Positions 1 to 7,622 of a stretch of DNA of 34,013 nt are shown here, in pieces. Both the position numbers and the translations under genes were made by a program. Every line of letters begins with the position of its first letter. The stretch's first letter is position 1. The stretch lies in the NCBI GenBank assembly GCA_029260535.1, contig JAJDDA010000056.1, positions 1 through 34,013 of the forward strand. The letters are read 5' to 3'. Origin of the DNA: Phycisphaerales bacterium. Lineage in GTDB: Bacteria > Planctomycetota > Phycisphaerae > Phycisphaerales > UBA1924. A model generated the notes under the pieces. That model was not told where the DNA came from. It ran no database searches and was given only the letters and a program-made list of their open reading frames with translations.

Positions 1-33
1 AAAAACGCCCCTCAATGGTCTGGAGGGGCGTTT
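1..33 (-). terminator. Rho-independent terminator of the secreted repeat protein gene
   Basis: A perfect 11-bp stem (3-13 with 23-33) encloses a 9-base loop. On the minus strand it is followed by a run of T (complement of the A run at 1-5). It lies about 85 bases past the stop of the minus-strand gene ending at 118. The plus strand has only three T after the stem, so the minus direction is favoured. Confidence 0.85.
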
Positions 34-117
34 GGAGGGGATTAGTGAGGGAGAAAAATCCTGGGATTTCCGCCACTGCGGATCTTCGACGACCTCATCC
101 CAGGCGTGGGGTTTGTG

Positions 118-2568
118 TTATGGGGCGGCCCAGCCGAAGAAACCGACGAGGATGCCCAGGTCGGCGGTGTCGGTGATGCCATCGAGGTTGATGTCGCCGT
201 GGTACATGGCTTCCTGGAGGACGAGCAGGTTGGGCGGGTCTTCGTGGGCGTCGAGGTCGAGCGAGATCTTGAGCGTGTAGCACCCGCACTCGCCGTGGGC
301 GGGAGGCGGATCGGCGCAAACCAGATCGATAGCCCTGCTGCTGAGGGGCTGACCGCCCATGTCGATGATCGGAGCGGCCGCTGGCGGGAGGCCGGGGTAG
401 TCGTTGAGATACTCGGGGTGGTCGGCGAGGTACTGGTCTTCTGCGGGCCCATCGAGGAGCCCGTTGAAGTTGGTGTCGCCTGAACCGGAGAACGCGATTC
501 GGATGATGCCGTTGATATCGGCGGTGACCGCCGCGTCGGGATCGCAGAGCGAGGCGTACACGCCGTCGCCGCTGTTGTCGTCAGTGGTGTTGATGAGTTG
601 CTTGGGGCTGAACCAGGCGAGGAGGCCGTCGGTCTGTGTGCACTGGTCGTTGAGCCCGCCGATCTGAACGACGCAATAGGGGCACAGGGGGATGAGGTTT
701 TTGAAGAGGAAGAAATCGACGTCGTTGCAGAAGTCGTCGCGTCCGGTGGTGTTGTCGATGACGGCGTGCGCCGCGTCGGCGCCGATGGGGGCCATGTAGT
801 TGATGTAGAAGGCCTCGCCTCCGGTGCGGAACTCGTCGACATACTGGATCGGGTTTTCCATCATGGAGCCGTCGGGGAGCATGGTGGGGCTGGGGAGCGC
901 CATCCCCATGTCGTCAACGAATGTGACGGTGAGGGTGAACTCACCGAGTTGCCCGTGGGGAAAGTTCTGGTTGAGCCCGTTGAAATCACCGGCGGTTCCC
1001 ACGTTGCTCTCGACGACGTCGGCTTTGCCGGTGACGCCGAGGCGGAGTGTTGAAGAGCCGCTGCCCGGGACGAGCGGGATGTCCCACAGCGCCGAGGCTC
1101 TGCCGTCGCCTTCGGTGGCGTCGTCATCGTTGATCAGGCGGATGCCTGCATCGTCTTCGAGGAAGTTGATCTGCTTGTCGAAGGCGACGAGGACGGTGTC
1201 GGGGTCGCACGCGGGGAACTCGTTGGATTGGAGTTTGCCCGAGACGAAGGCGCAGTCGGAGAGCAACTCGATGCAGTTGGCGGTATCGATGGAGTTGTTG
1301 GGCTCGGTCTCGAAGGATTCCTGGATCAGCGTTGCGGTGTAGACGGCATCGCTGAAGTCATCGAATCGGACGCAGAGTGCGAGTGTGAGACCGCTGAGTG
1401 CTTGTCTGCCTGGCGTGTCGATCGCGACGACGGTTTTTCCATCGAGCATGTCGCCGACGGCGAGGACGAGCTTGGGTTCGTCGCTGTTGGTTGCGCCCAG
1501 TGTGGTGTAGAGGTTCCGGTCGTCGTTCTCGGTGGTCGAGGCGAGGAAGACGTGAGCGCCGTTGTTGATCGCGATCGTGGTGGAGAACAGGTCGAATGTA
1601 TCGGTGAATGTTGGCGGCGCGGGGTCACCAAGCCCGATGACGAGCTCGAGCGTTGAAGAACTTTCCTTGCTGAAGATGCCGATTGTTCCCATGTCACCGA
1701 CACCGATGAACGCGGTCTGGTCGCCGTCGGAGTTCACGACCGGTGAGGCGAAGCTGTTGAAGACCTCGCCGACCGCGCCGTCCGGGACGAGATCGCCGTC
1801 TGAGGCGAGCAATTCGGAACCGCTTTCGCTGTTCAGGAGGATGTGTTCGACGCCGAATTCTGCGAGGACCCGGCTTGCGAGGAGGCCGGCGTTGAAATCG
1901 AATTCGTTGATCGTAAACAGCGTTTCGCCGTTCGGGAGAAGCATGCCCGCTATGACCGGGAGGGTCTGCTCGCCGTTGTCATCTTGAAAGAAGGCCCGCT
2001 CGATCGGTCCGATGGAAGCCACATCGGTGAGGGCGATCACGGTGTCGTCGTCGGCGACAGCGCTGAAGAAACCGGTGTAGAAGTCTCCCGGTCGCATGGG
2101 CACCATTGAATTGGTGTCAACGACCCGGTGGAGTTTGGCAGCGGGGTGATAGCGGTATACGCCGGAGAACGGGGGGCCGCCGCGACCCGAATCGCGCCCT
2201 GTGAACACAATGCAATCACCGTCGAGGTGGCCGCCGGAGTTTTGAGCGAAGACTCCGACACCATCGGGAACCGGGGTTTCGTTGAACACGACTGTCCGGC
2301 CGACGCCCTTGACTAGCGCAGCGATGTAGTCTGTGCCTTCACCGCCGTTATGAGCGTTGCCGGAATAGACGACGTTTCCGTTTTCGATGCCACAACTCTC
2401 GATGCTGTCGATGACCACATTGTTGTTGTGGGGCAGAGAGTCCCCGCTCTGAGCGATTCGCTCAAAGGCCCACTGCTCAGCCGAAGCGCTTTGCACGGAG
2501 AGTGCGGTGACGGCGAAGCCTGCGGCAATGGACACGGCGCTGGCGGAACGTAAAACAGATTGCAGCAT
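118..2568 (-). CDS. Large secreted repeat protein with half-dockerin-like C-terminus
   Basis: An exported protein of about 816 residues with no recognised catalytic motif. A hydrophobic signal peptide ends near SASA/EQW. Residues about 30-410 hold roughly six imperfect repeats of about 60-70 residues. Each has a GD-x-x-P or VPDG turn, then a hydrophobic stretch and an I/VF-x-G segment, like propeller blades. An EPNNS-type segment follows, as in pre-peptidase C-terminal domains. The tail has the GDTNFNGLLDG and GDINLDGITDTADLG calcium-loop-like motifs usual at the ends of planctomycete secreted proteins. I chose the ATG at 2568 over an upstream TTG at 2589 because GGGAGGA lies 7 bases before it. 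The gene is probably monocistronic, with a strong terminator downstream. A surface or extracellular binding role is plausible; the real function is unknown. Confidence 0.85.
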   Translation of the reverse strand: MLQSVLRSASAVSIAAGFAVTALSVQSASAEQWAFERIAQSGDSLPHNNNVVIDSIESCGIENGNVVYSGNAHNGGEGTDYIAALVKGVGRTVVFNETPVPDGVGVFAQNSGGHLDGDCIVFTGRDSGRGGPPFSGVYRYHPAAKLHRVVDTNSMVPMRPGDFYTGFFSAVADDDTVIALTDVASIGPIERAFFQDDNGEQTLPVIAGMLLPNGETLFTINEFDFNAGLLASRVLAEFGVEHILLNSESGSELLASDGDLVPDGAVGEVFNSFASPVVNSDGDQTAFIGVGDMGTIGIFSKESSSTLELVIGLGDPAPPTFTDTFDLFSTTIAINNGAHVFLASTTENDDRNLYTTLGATNSDEPKLVLAVGDMLDGKTVVAIDTPGRQALSGLTLALCVRFDDFSDAVYTATLIQESFETEPNNSIDTANCIELLSDCAFVSGKLQSNEFPACDPDTVLVAFDKQINFLEDDAGIRLINDDDATEGDGRASALWDIPLVPGSGSSTLRLGVTGKADVVESNVGTAGDFNGLNQNFPHGQLGEFTLTVTFVDDMGMALPSPTMLPDGSMMENPIQYVDEFRTGGEAFYINYMAPIGADAAHAVIDNTTGRDDFCNDVDFFLFKNLIPLCPYCVVQIGGLNDQCTQTDGLLAWFSPKQLINTTDDNSGDGVYASLCDPDAAVTADINGIIRIAFSGSGDTNFNGLLDGPAEDQYLADHPEYLNDYPGLPPAAAPIIDMGGQPLSSRAIDLVCADPPPAHGECGCYTLKISLDLDAHEDPPNLLVLQEAMYHGDINLDGITDTADLGILVGFFGWAAP

Positions 2569-2575
2569 TGGTCGA

Positions 2576-2582
2576 TCCTCCC
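2576..2582 (-). promoter_or_regulatory. Shine-Dalgarno GGGAGGA fixing the start at 2568
   Basis: On the minus strand GGGAGGA lies 7 bases before the ATG at 2568. The upstream TTG at 2589 has no such site, so the shorter protein is preferred. Confidence 0.7.
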
Positions 2583-2720
2583 GAATCAACCGACCGATCC
2601 ACGCCTCATTCGTAGGGCATGGTTATCGGGCGGTATCGAGAGGATACAGGATCAACTCGGGAAAATCGCGTCTATTTTCGGACTTGGGACAAGTCAGCGT
2701 TTGAAGCGGTGGGTTCAGGC

Positions 2721-3881
2721 TCAGTGGCAGGCGCCGGTGGTTTTGCAGCCTGCGTGCGGGGGCGCCGGCAGGTGGGCCGGGATGTCCCCGAAGCAGGTTC
2801 CGACGGCTCTGGCGGCGGCGATGGTGGGATCGCCGAGCGGGACAAGTCGCTGTTTGTCGGCGGAGGCCATGAGCGGGGCGTGGGTGACGACGCCTCCCTG
2901 GACCACGACGAGGCGGTTGGTTTCACCATCGGCGATGAGTTCGATGGCTTTGTGGCCGAACTCGGTGGCCATGACGCGGTCGGCGGCGACCGGGGAGCCG
3001 CCTCGGATGACGTGTCCCAGCGTGACGGCGCGGGTCTCGATGTCGGTGCAGCGTTCGATGTCGATCGCGAGCTGGTCGCCGATGCCGCCGAGGCGGATGG
3101 GGTCGGGGCTGGTGGGATCGATCTTGTTGACGACCTGCTTGCCGCCCTTGGGCTTGGCGCCTTCGGAGATGCAGATCAGGCTGAAGCGGCGGCCGTACTT
3201 GGCGCGTTCGATGACGAAATCGTTGATGGTCGCGAGGTCGTACTCGATCTCGGGGAGGAGGATGACATCGGAACCGGAGGCGACCCCTGCGTGGAGCGCG
3301 ATCCAGCCGGCGTTGCGGCCCATGACCTCAACGATCATGACGCGGTGGTGGCTCATCGCGGTGGTGTGGAGGCGGTCGATGGCTTCGGTGGCGGTCTGGA
3401 CCGCGGTGGAGAAACCGAAGGTGATGTCGGTGCCGACGAGGTCGTTGTCGATGGTTTTGGGAACACCGACGAAGTTGACACCGTGCTCGACAAAGTTGTT
3501 GGCGCAGGTCATGGTGCCGTCGCCACCGATGACGACGATGGTGTCGAGGTCGTGGCGCGCGAGGGTGTCGAGGCATTCCTGTGTGCGGTTCTCGAAGACG
3601 GGCTCGCCGTCGGCGTTGTACCCGACGGGGAAGCGTGCGGGGTCGGCCTTGTTGGAGGCGCCGAGGATGGTGCCGCCGAGGGTGAGGATGCCGGAGACAT
3701 CGCAGGGCGCGAGGGGTCGGAGGCGGTCCTCGATGAGTCCGAGGAATCCGTCTTCGATACCCATGACTTCCCAGCCGTGATCGAAGATGGCGGACTTGGC
3801 GACGGCGCGGATGACGGCGTTGAGGCCGGGGCAGTCGCCGCCTCCGGTGAGGACTCCGATGCGTTTGGTGGGCGTGGGCAT
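2721..3881 (-). CDS. pfkA: 6-phosphofructokinase (PfkA family)
   Basis: Phosphorylates fructose 6-phosphate to fructose 1,6-bisphosphate in the cytoplasm (glycolysis). The 386 residues carry the N-terminal GGGDCPGLN loop (13-21), GGDGT (119-123), PKTIDND (141-147) and MGRNAGW (about 187-193). In this family a Gly at the GGDG position (E. coli Gly104) goes with ATP use, while Asp goes with pyrophosphate. The Lys of PKTIDND (E. coli Gly124) is shared with pyrophosphate-type and mixed group III enzymes. The combination here (G122, K142) suggests an ATP-using group III enzyme, to be confirmed by assay. The C-terminus has a short Cys/His-containing tail. It is transcribed divergently from the Rrf2 regulator; the gap contains a perfect dyad that could affect both genes. 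Confidence 0.93.
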   Translation of the reverse strand: MPTPTKRIGVLTGGGDCPGLNAVIRAVAKSAIFDHGWEVMGIEDGFLGLIEDRLRPLAPCDVSGILTLGGTILGASNKADPARFPVGYNADGEPVFENRTQECLDTLARHDLDTIVVIGGDGTMTCANNFVEHGVNFVGVPKTIDNDLVGTDITFGFSTAVQTATEAIDRLHTTAMSHHRVMIVEVMGRNAGWIALHAGVASGSDVILLPEIEYDLATINDFVIERAKYGRRFSLICISEGAKPKGGKQVVNKIDPTSPDPIRLGGIGDQLAIDIERCTDIETRAVTLGHVIRGGSPVAADRVMATEFGHKAIELIADGETNRLVVVQGGVVTHAPLMASADKQRLVPLGDPTIAAARAVGTCFGDIPAHLPAPPHAGCKTTGACH

Positions 3882-3940
3882 AAGAGGGAGTATCGGCCAT
3901 TAGGCGGTGGATTGACAGGCCATAGATTGGGAAACGTCAC

Positions 3941-3966
3941 AATAACGGACATCTTGTTCCGTTATT
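3941..3966. promoter_or_regulatory. Perfect inverted repeat, candidate Rrf2 operator
   Basis: AATAACGGA (3941-3949) and its exact reverse complement TCCGTTATT (3958-3966) are separated by 8 bases. Rrf2-family regulators bind dyads of about this span, and the site lies between divergent pfkA and rrf2. A TTGACA hexamer sits at 3912-3917, but I see no good -10 at normal spacing. No T run follows on either strand, so a terminator is unlikely. Assignment to this regulator is an inference. Confidence 0.55.
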
Positions 3967-4076
3967 CAATATTTGCATCGCGTTGAATCCGACGTTTTAC
4001 TCCGATACTGTTGCGGAGTGCTGGATCGTTGAGAATCCATCGCAGTTCCGTCTCCTGTCGCGAAAGGGCCGCCTTC

Positions 4077-4541
4077 ATGCTGAGCCAAACCGTTGAATAC
4101 GCGCTTCGTGCGATGGTTTGTCTTGCGGCCTTTCCGGATCAGCGGGTCTCGGCTGGCACGCTCGCGGACCAGACCTGCGTGCCGCCTGATTATCTTGCCA
4201 AGGTGCTCCAGCTGCTGTCGAAGGCGGACCTGATCGCGGGTCGGCGGGGTGTGGGCGGCGGGTACCAGATCGCTCGCGATCCCAAGAAAATCGGTGTGCT
4301 TGAGGTGATCCGTGCGGTCGGCTCGATGGATCGGATCACGTCGTGCCCGCTTGGTATCGAGGGCCACGGGAAGCCGATGCTCTGCCCGCTGCATCATTTA
4401 GTAGATAAGGCGATCGGGGCCATGATCAAGGTGCTGGATGAGCACACGCTGGCGGACATCGTTGAGTGGACCGAAGACGGGGCGCCGTTGTGCCAGGAGG
4501 GCGGGAAGCCCACTCCTGTTTCGCTTGGTCTGCGCAAATAA
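4077..4541 (+). CDS. Rrf2-family transcriptional regulator
   Basis: A 154-residue DNA-binding regulator. The N-terminus (MLSQTVEYALRAM) and the winged-helix segment with LAKVLQLLSKADLI and RRGVGGGY are typical of Rrf2 proteins (IscR, NsrR, CymR). The region where IscR and NsrR hold three Fe-S ligand cysteines here has C90 and C103 in CPLGIEGHGK...CPLHH, with nearby His97, 106 and 107. So it may bind a cluster or metal with a different ligand set. A longer reading from a TTG at 4011 adds unrelated residues; the ATG at 4077 matches the family start. It is divergent from pfkA, with a dyad at 3941-3966 that may be an autoregulatory operator. The signal sensed and the target genes are unknown. Confidence 0.9.
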   Translation: MLSQTVEYALRAMVCLAAFPDQRVSAGTLADQTCVPPDYLAKVLQLLSKADLIAGRRGVGGGYQIARDPKKIGVLEVIRAVGSMDRITSCPLGIEGHGKPMLCPLHHLVDKAIGAMIKVLDEHTLADIVEWTEDGAPLCQEGGKPTPVSLGLRK

Positions 4542-4564
4542 TCAATCAGGTGTTTGAAGTGTTG

Positions 4565-4588
4565 AGCACAGATGTGCTTTGTTCTTGT
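4565..4588 (+). terminator. Weak hairpin plus T-rich tail after the rrf2 gene
   Basis: AGCAC (4565-4569) pairs with GTGCT (4574-4578) around a 4-base loop. A T-rich tract (TTTGTTCTTGT) follows on the plus strand, about 25 bases after the rrf2 stop. The stem is short, so this is a moderate call. Confidence 0.4.
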
Positions 4589-4591
4589 GCG

Positions 4592-6253
4592 CTAGTGCCT
4601 GCGCAGGAGCGTGAACTCGCGGAGTGTGAGCAGCGCGAGGGCGCCGACGCCTGACCAGATGACGATGACACCCACGACGACCTGGTCGCTCGCGGCGTTG
4701 GAGCCGCTGGAGATGGTGATCAGCGCGAGCAGCGCGGGGAAGAAACTCCAGAGGTAGACGGTCAGGGGGAGGCTGTTCTTGAGTTTGATCGCGAGGACCG
4801 CCCCGAGGACGGTCATGATCAGCGTCGCGACGGCGAGCGCATAACTCTCCTGGATGTGCCCGGTGATCTCGTGGAGGGTCAGGTCGATGTTCTTGCGGAG
4901 GCGTTTGGCCTGCTGCGTGATCGGTTTGATCGCGGGGTCATCCGGGGCGCTGTCGTGAAGATTGGCGGCGGCGATCAGCAGCTCGGCGGAGGGTTGCTCG
5001 AAGAAGGGCGTCGGGGTTTTGAAGGTCGGGGTCAGGTTGGTGCGCGTGACGCTCTGCCGGACGGCGTCGGCCTCGGCGTCGGCGAAGCGGACCTGCAGCA
5101 TGTGCAGCGTGATCAGCGACTGGGCGTTGAGTGGGTCGACCGTGATCTCGAGTTTGCAGTCCTGCGCGAGTTGTCGGCGGATCTCGCCGGTGTCGCTGCG
5201 CCAGATGATCTCGATGGGTTCCTGGGCGGCTTGCGGGATCACGGACCAGCCGGCGTCGGTGCGATTGAGCCCGGCGGTGATCAGGTCGACTCGGCCCTCC
5301 GGCGTGATCATGGTGAGGCGTTGGTCGCGGGATGCGGCCTGGGCGAGTTCCGCTTCGAGGAGCCTTGCGGTGAGCAGCGCGGCGAGGGCCCTCCTGTGGC
5401 GGTTGATCGTGGGGCGGCGATCAGGGTCGGCGCGGAGTTGGCGCAACTCGGTCGCGGTGCGGGTTTTGATTCGGTCGCGCACGCCGCTGGGCATGGCCCA
5501 TGGGCCGAACTGGTGCTGGGAGAGATCGACTGCGCCCTCGCCGGCCTGGCGAGCGTGGGCGTCGGTGAGCCTCATATAGATGAGTGTTTCGGGCTGGCTC
5601 TCGTTTTCTGTAGGGAAGAGCCAGACATCGGCGCGGTTGGCGGTGACGTCAACCTTGATGTTGTTGTCGTTATCGGTAGCGACGGCGACAACACCAAGGA
5701 GGGCGAGGCGGTCGGTGGCCTGCCCGTCGGGGTCGGGTCCCAGGTTGGCGATGCTGTCCGCGTGGATGGTGAGGTCGCGGAGCGTGACGGATTCGCCGCG
5801 TTCGATCGAGGAGGTCAGGAGCCTTGCGATATCGCGGGCGATGAGCTGCTCGATGCGCTCAAAGAAGCGCGGGATGATGCTGGTGTTGAGGGCGAAGATG
5901 ACAACCGCGAGCGCGAGCCCTGAGAGTACCGCCGGGCCCAGGATGGATTTGTAGGAGATGCCGCTGGCGCTGCAGGCCATCGCCTCGTTGTCTGTGGCGA
6001 AGTCGTGGTAGGTGAGCGTCGCGGCGAAACCCGCTGCGAAGGGGAGCGCGAATTGGAGCATGGGGATGATTGCCAATCCCATGTACCGGAGCGCGTCGAT
6101 CGCGCCGACCTGGCCATCGGCGAGGGGTCGGATCGCTGCGGCGAAGGCGATGACCATCACGAGGATCGATGCGGTCAGGAGCAGTCGCTTCCAGAGGTCG
6201 CCGGCGAGGCTCTTCCAGATCGTCATTGGTAGTCGTATCGGACGCTGTGGCAT
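4592..6253 (-). CDS. LptF/LptG-family permease (YjgP/YjgQ)
   Basis: An inner-membrane protein of 553 residues, of the family whose LptF and LptG, with the ATPase LptB, extract lipopolysaccharide for export to the outer membrane. Hydrophobic segments lie at about 24-42, 56-80 and 104-124, and three more at about 470-490, 497-517 and 522-545. This is the 3 + 3 arrangement around a large periplasmic domain (about 130-465). The segment DNEAMACSASGIS after the second helix is a family hallmark. No second lptF/G gene or lptB is in the window. It could start at Met10 (6226); neither start has a clear ribosome site. It converges on rrf2 and diverges from the pseudopilin operon across a G-rich 229-base gap. 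I cannot tell LptF from LptG. Confidence 0.85.
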   Translation of the reverse strand: MPQRPIRLPMTIWKSLAGDLWKRLLLTASILVMVIAFAAAIRPLADGQVGAIDALRYMGLAIIPMLQFALPFAAGFAATLTYHDFATDNEAMACSASGISYKSILGPAVLSGLALAVVIFALNTSIIPRFFERIEQLIARDIARLLTSSIERGESVTLRDLTIHADSIANLGPDPDGQATDRLALLGVVAVATDNDNNIKVDVTANRADVWLFPTENESQPETLIYMRLTDAHARQAGEGAVDLSQHQFGPWAMPSGVRDRIKTRTATELRQLRADPDRRPTINRHRRALAALLTARLLEAELAQAASRDQRLTMITPEGRVDLITAGLNRTDAGWSVIPQAAQEPIEIIWRSDTGEIRRQLAQDCKLEITVDPLNAQSLITLHMLQVRFADAEADAVRQSVTRTNLTPTFKTPTPFFEQPSAELLIAAANLHDSAPDDPAIKPITQQAKRLRKNIDLTLHEITGHIQESYALAVATLIMTVLGAVLAIKLKNSLPLTVYLWSFFPALLALITISSGSNAASDQVVVGVIVIWSGVGALALLTLREFTLLRRH

Positions 6254-6312
6254 GCGCAGGCATGGTCGCCGGTTGTGCGCTCCGGGACAAGCGCGGTGCT
6301 TCTCGGACGCTC

Positions 6313-6357
6313 GGGGTTGGGGGTGCGTGGGTTGGGCAGCGTGGGGGAGAGGTTGGG
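6313..6357 (+). other. G-quadruplex-type G-run cluster
   Basis: Six runs of three to five G lie on the plus strand at 6313-6316, 6319-6323, 6329-6331, 6334-6336, 6342-6346 and 6354-6357, with spacers of 2-7 bases. The first four alone meet the G3+N1-7 consensus. The cluster is in the divergent gap between the LptF/G gene and the pseudopilin operon, which otherwise holds no gene I can support. Confidence 0.6.
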
Positions 6358-6470
6358 GTGTTTTCGGGCGCGGGGGCTCCCGGTCGAGGGGGCGTCGATG
6401 GTCGATGAATCAGAGGATTGTCATGCGGGGCCTCCGGGAAATCCGGGCCTCGCGAGCGTCAGCACTGATT

Positions 6471-6475
6471 GGAGG
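6471..6475 (+). promoter_or_regulatory. Shine-Dalgarno GGAGG fixing the first pseudopilin start
   Basis: GGAGG lies 7 bases before the ATG at 6483. In-frame ATGs at 6405 and 6423 lack such a site and would give an unusually long prepilin leader. Confidence 0.65.
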
Positions 6476-6482
6476 CCGACAG

Positions 6483-6968
6483 ATGCAGCGGACAAGGATC
6501 GTCCAACTCGACTCGTCTCAACAACGGGTGATCGTTGCGCAGGGGCGCCCGAGGCGTGGGTTCACGCTGCTCGAGTCATTGATCGCGATGGTCATCCTGG
6601 CGGCGACGGTGCTGGCGGTGGCGTCGGCGATCAACGCGTCGAGCCAGCAGTCGATCGAGGGGCAGAAGCAGATCCTCGCGGCGATGGCGGCGGATGATCT
6701 GCTCGCGGAACTCAGCGCGGTCCCTTACGCGCAGTTGAGCACACACGACGGCCTCGATCAGGGGATCGGGCTGATGGAGACGCTCACGAGCTTTCCTTAT
6801 CCCGATACGTACTGGCTGATCGGCCGGTCGGTGATCGTCACCGAGACGATGATGAGCACCGGGGCATTGGGTGTTGATGTGCGCGGGATGCTGATCACGG
6901 TCTCGGCATATGACGAGAACCGGACGCTTTCGCAGATCCAGACGTTCATCCCGGAGCCCGCAGCATGA
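6483..6968 (+). CDS. GspI-like minor pseudopilin
   Basis: A 161-residue prepilin-like protein, probably a minor subunit of a type II secretion or type IV pilus-like pseudopilus in the inner membrane and periplasm. The leader of about 26 residues ends in RRG, followed by FTLLESLIAMVILAATVLAV. This is a prepilin peptidase site (G26/F27) with Glu at +5, then the hydrophobic N-terminal helix. Position and size match GspI, the first gene of the I-J-K tip complex. The next gene starts within its stop codon (ATGA overlap at 6965-6968), indicating translational coupling. Assignment to GspI rather than another minor pilin rests mainly on gene order. Confidence 0.8.
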   Translation: MQRTRIVQLDSSQQRVIVAQGRPRRGFTLLESLIAMVILAATVLAVASAINASSQQSIEGQKQILAAMAADDLLAELSAVPYAQLSTHDGLDQGIGLMETLTSFPYPDTYWLIGRSVIVTETMMSTGALGVDVRGMLITVSAYDENRTLSQIQTFIPEPAA

Positions 6969-7606
6969 ACAATTTAACCAAACAACACGCGGCAGGGCGC
7001 AGGGGTGTGACGCTGCTCGAATTGATGCTGGCGCTGTCGGTAACAGCGATGGTCGGTTTGGGTGTGGCGTCGATGCTCTCGATGATCAGCTCGAGCACGC
7101 AGGATGCGCGGGATGCGCGGTCGCTGCTGCTGCGGGCGCACGCCGGGCAGATCAGGCTGCGTTCGTACCTGGATTCCTCGCTGAGCCTGCTCCAGCACGA
7201 CGCGGATCAGGGGCTGGCGGTGTGGCTGCTGGATCAGCGGACGATCGACGAGGTGAACCTGTCGGAGATCCGGGTGTTCTGGTTCGACGACGTGACCGGG
7301 ACGCTGACAGTGGAATGGGTGAGCTTCCCGGAGGGGTGGACGGAATTGCAGATCCAGACGTTCGACACGGTGGTCCCTGTCGGCGCGGATTATTTCGCGG
7401 AGATGCAGGCGCAGCGCGCCGGCGGGATGACCGCGACGCTGGACCTGATCGAGGGGATGACATGGCATCAGATGAACTTTGACGCGAAAAATATTTTAGA
7501 TGCGACACGGGTTACGGCGCAGATGGAGTTCGAGGTCGCCGAGGGCGATCGCCGGAGGACGTTGTCCACGTTCGGGCTGGCGAATCATCAATCGGTCGGC
7601 GGCTAA
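6965..7606 (+). CDS. GspJ-like minor pseudopilin
   Basis: A 213-residue prepilin-like protein. The leader MNNLTKQHAAGRRG is followed by VTLLELMLALSVTAMVGLGV, so cleavage is expected after G14 with Glu19 at +5, ahead of a single membrane helix. The rest looks like a periplasmic beta-rich domain without recognised catalytic residues. It overlaps the upstream gene by ATGA and is followed 16 bases later by a GspK-like gene. GspJ is typically about this size and lies between gspI and gspK. The protein would act in the pseudopilus tip; the machine it belongs to is not otherwise encoded in the window. Confidence 0.8.
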   Translation: MNNLTKQHAAGRRGVTLLELMLALSVTAMVGLGVASMLSMISSSTQDARDARSLLLRAHAGQIRLRSYLDSSLSLLQHDADQGLAVWLLDQRTIDEVNLSEIRVFWFDDVTGTLTVEWVSFPEGWTELQIQTFDTVVPVGADYFAEMQAQRAGGMTATLDLIEGMTWHQMNFDAKNILDATRVTAQMEFEVAEGDRRRTLSTFGLANHQSVGG

Positions 7607-7609
7607 ATC

Positions 7610-7615
7610 AGGAGG
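7610..7615 (+). promoter_or_regulatory. Shine-Dalgarno AGGAGG of the GspK-like gene
   Basis: AGGAGG lies 7 bases before the ATG at 7623. It sets the start well inside a longer open frame that begins at 7500. Confidence 0.75.
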
Positions 7616-7622
7616 ACATACG

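Noticed and set aside
3912-3940. Promoter with a perfect TTGACA -35 for rrf2
   Set aside because: No -10 resembling TATAAT at 15-19 bases downstream; the hexamer may be chance.
2619-3986. Long plus-strand open frame (455 codons) opposite pfkA
   Set aside because: Its translation is a Gly/Asp/Val-rich antisense shadow of a clear phosphofructokinase; such frames are common at this GC content.
4856-5923. Plus-strand frame of 355 codons opposite the LptF/G permease
   Set aside because: Low-complexity acidic/Gly translation with no motif, fully inside a well-supported membrane protein gene on the other strand.
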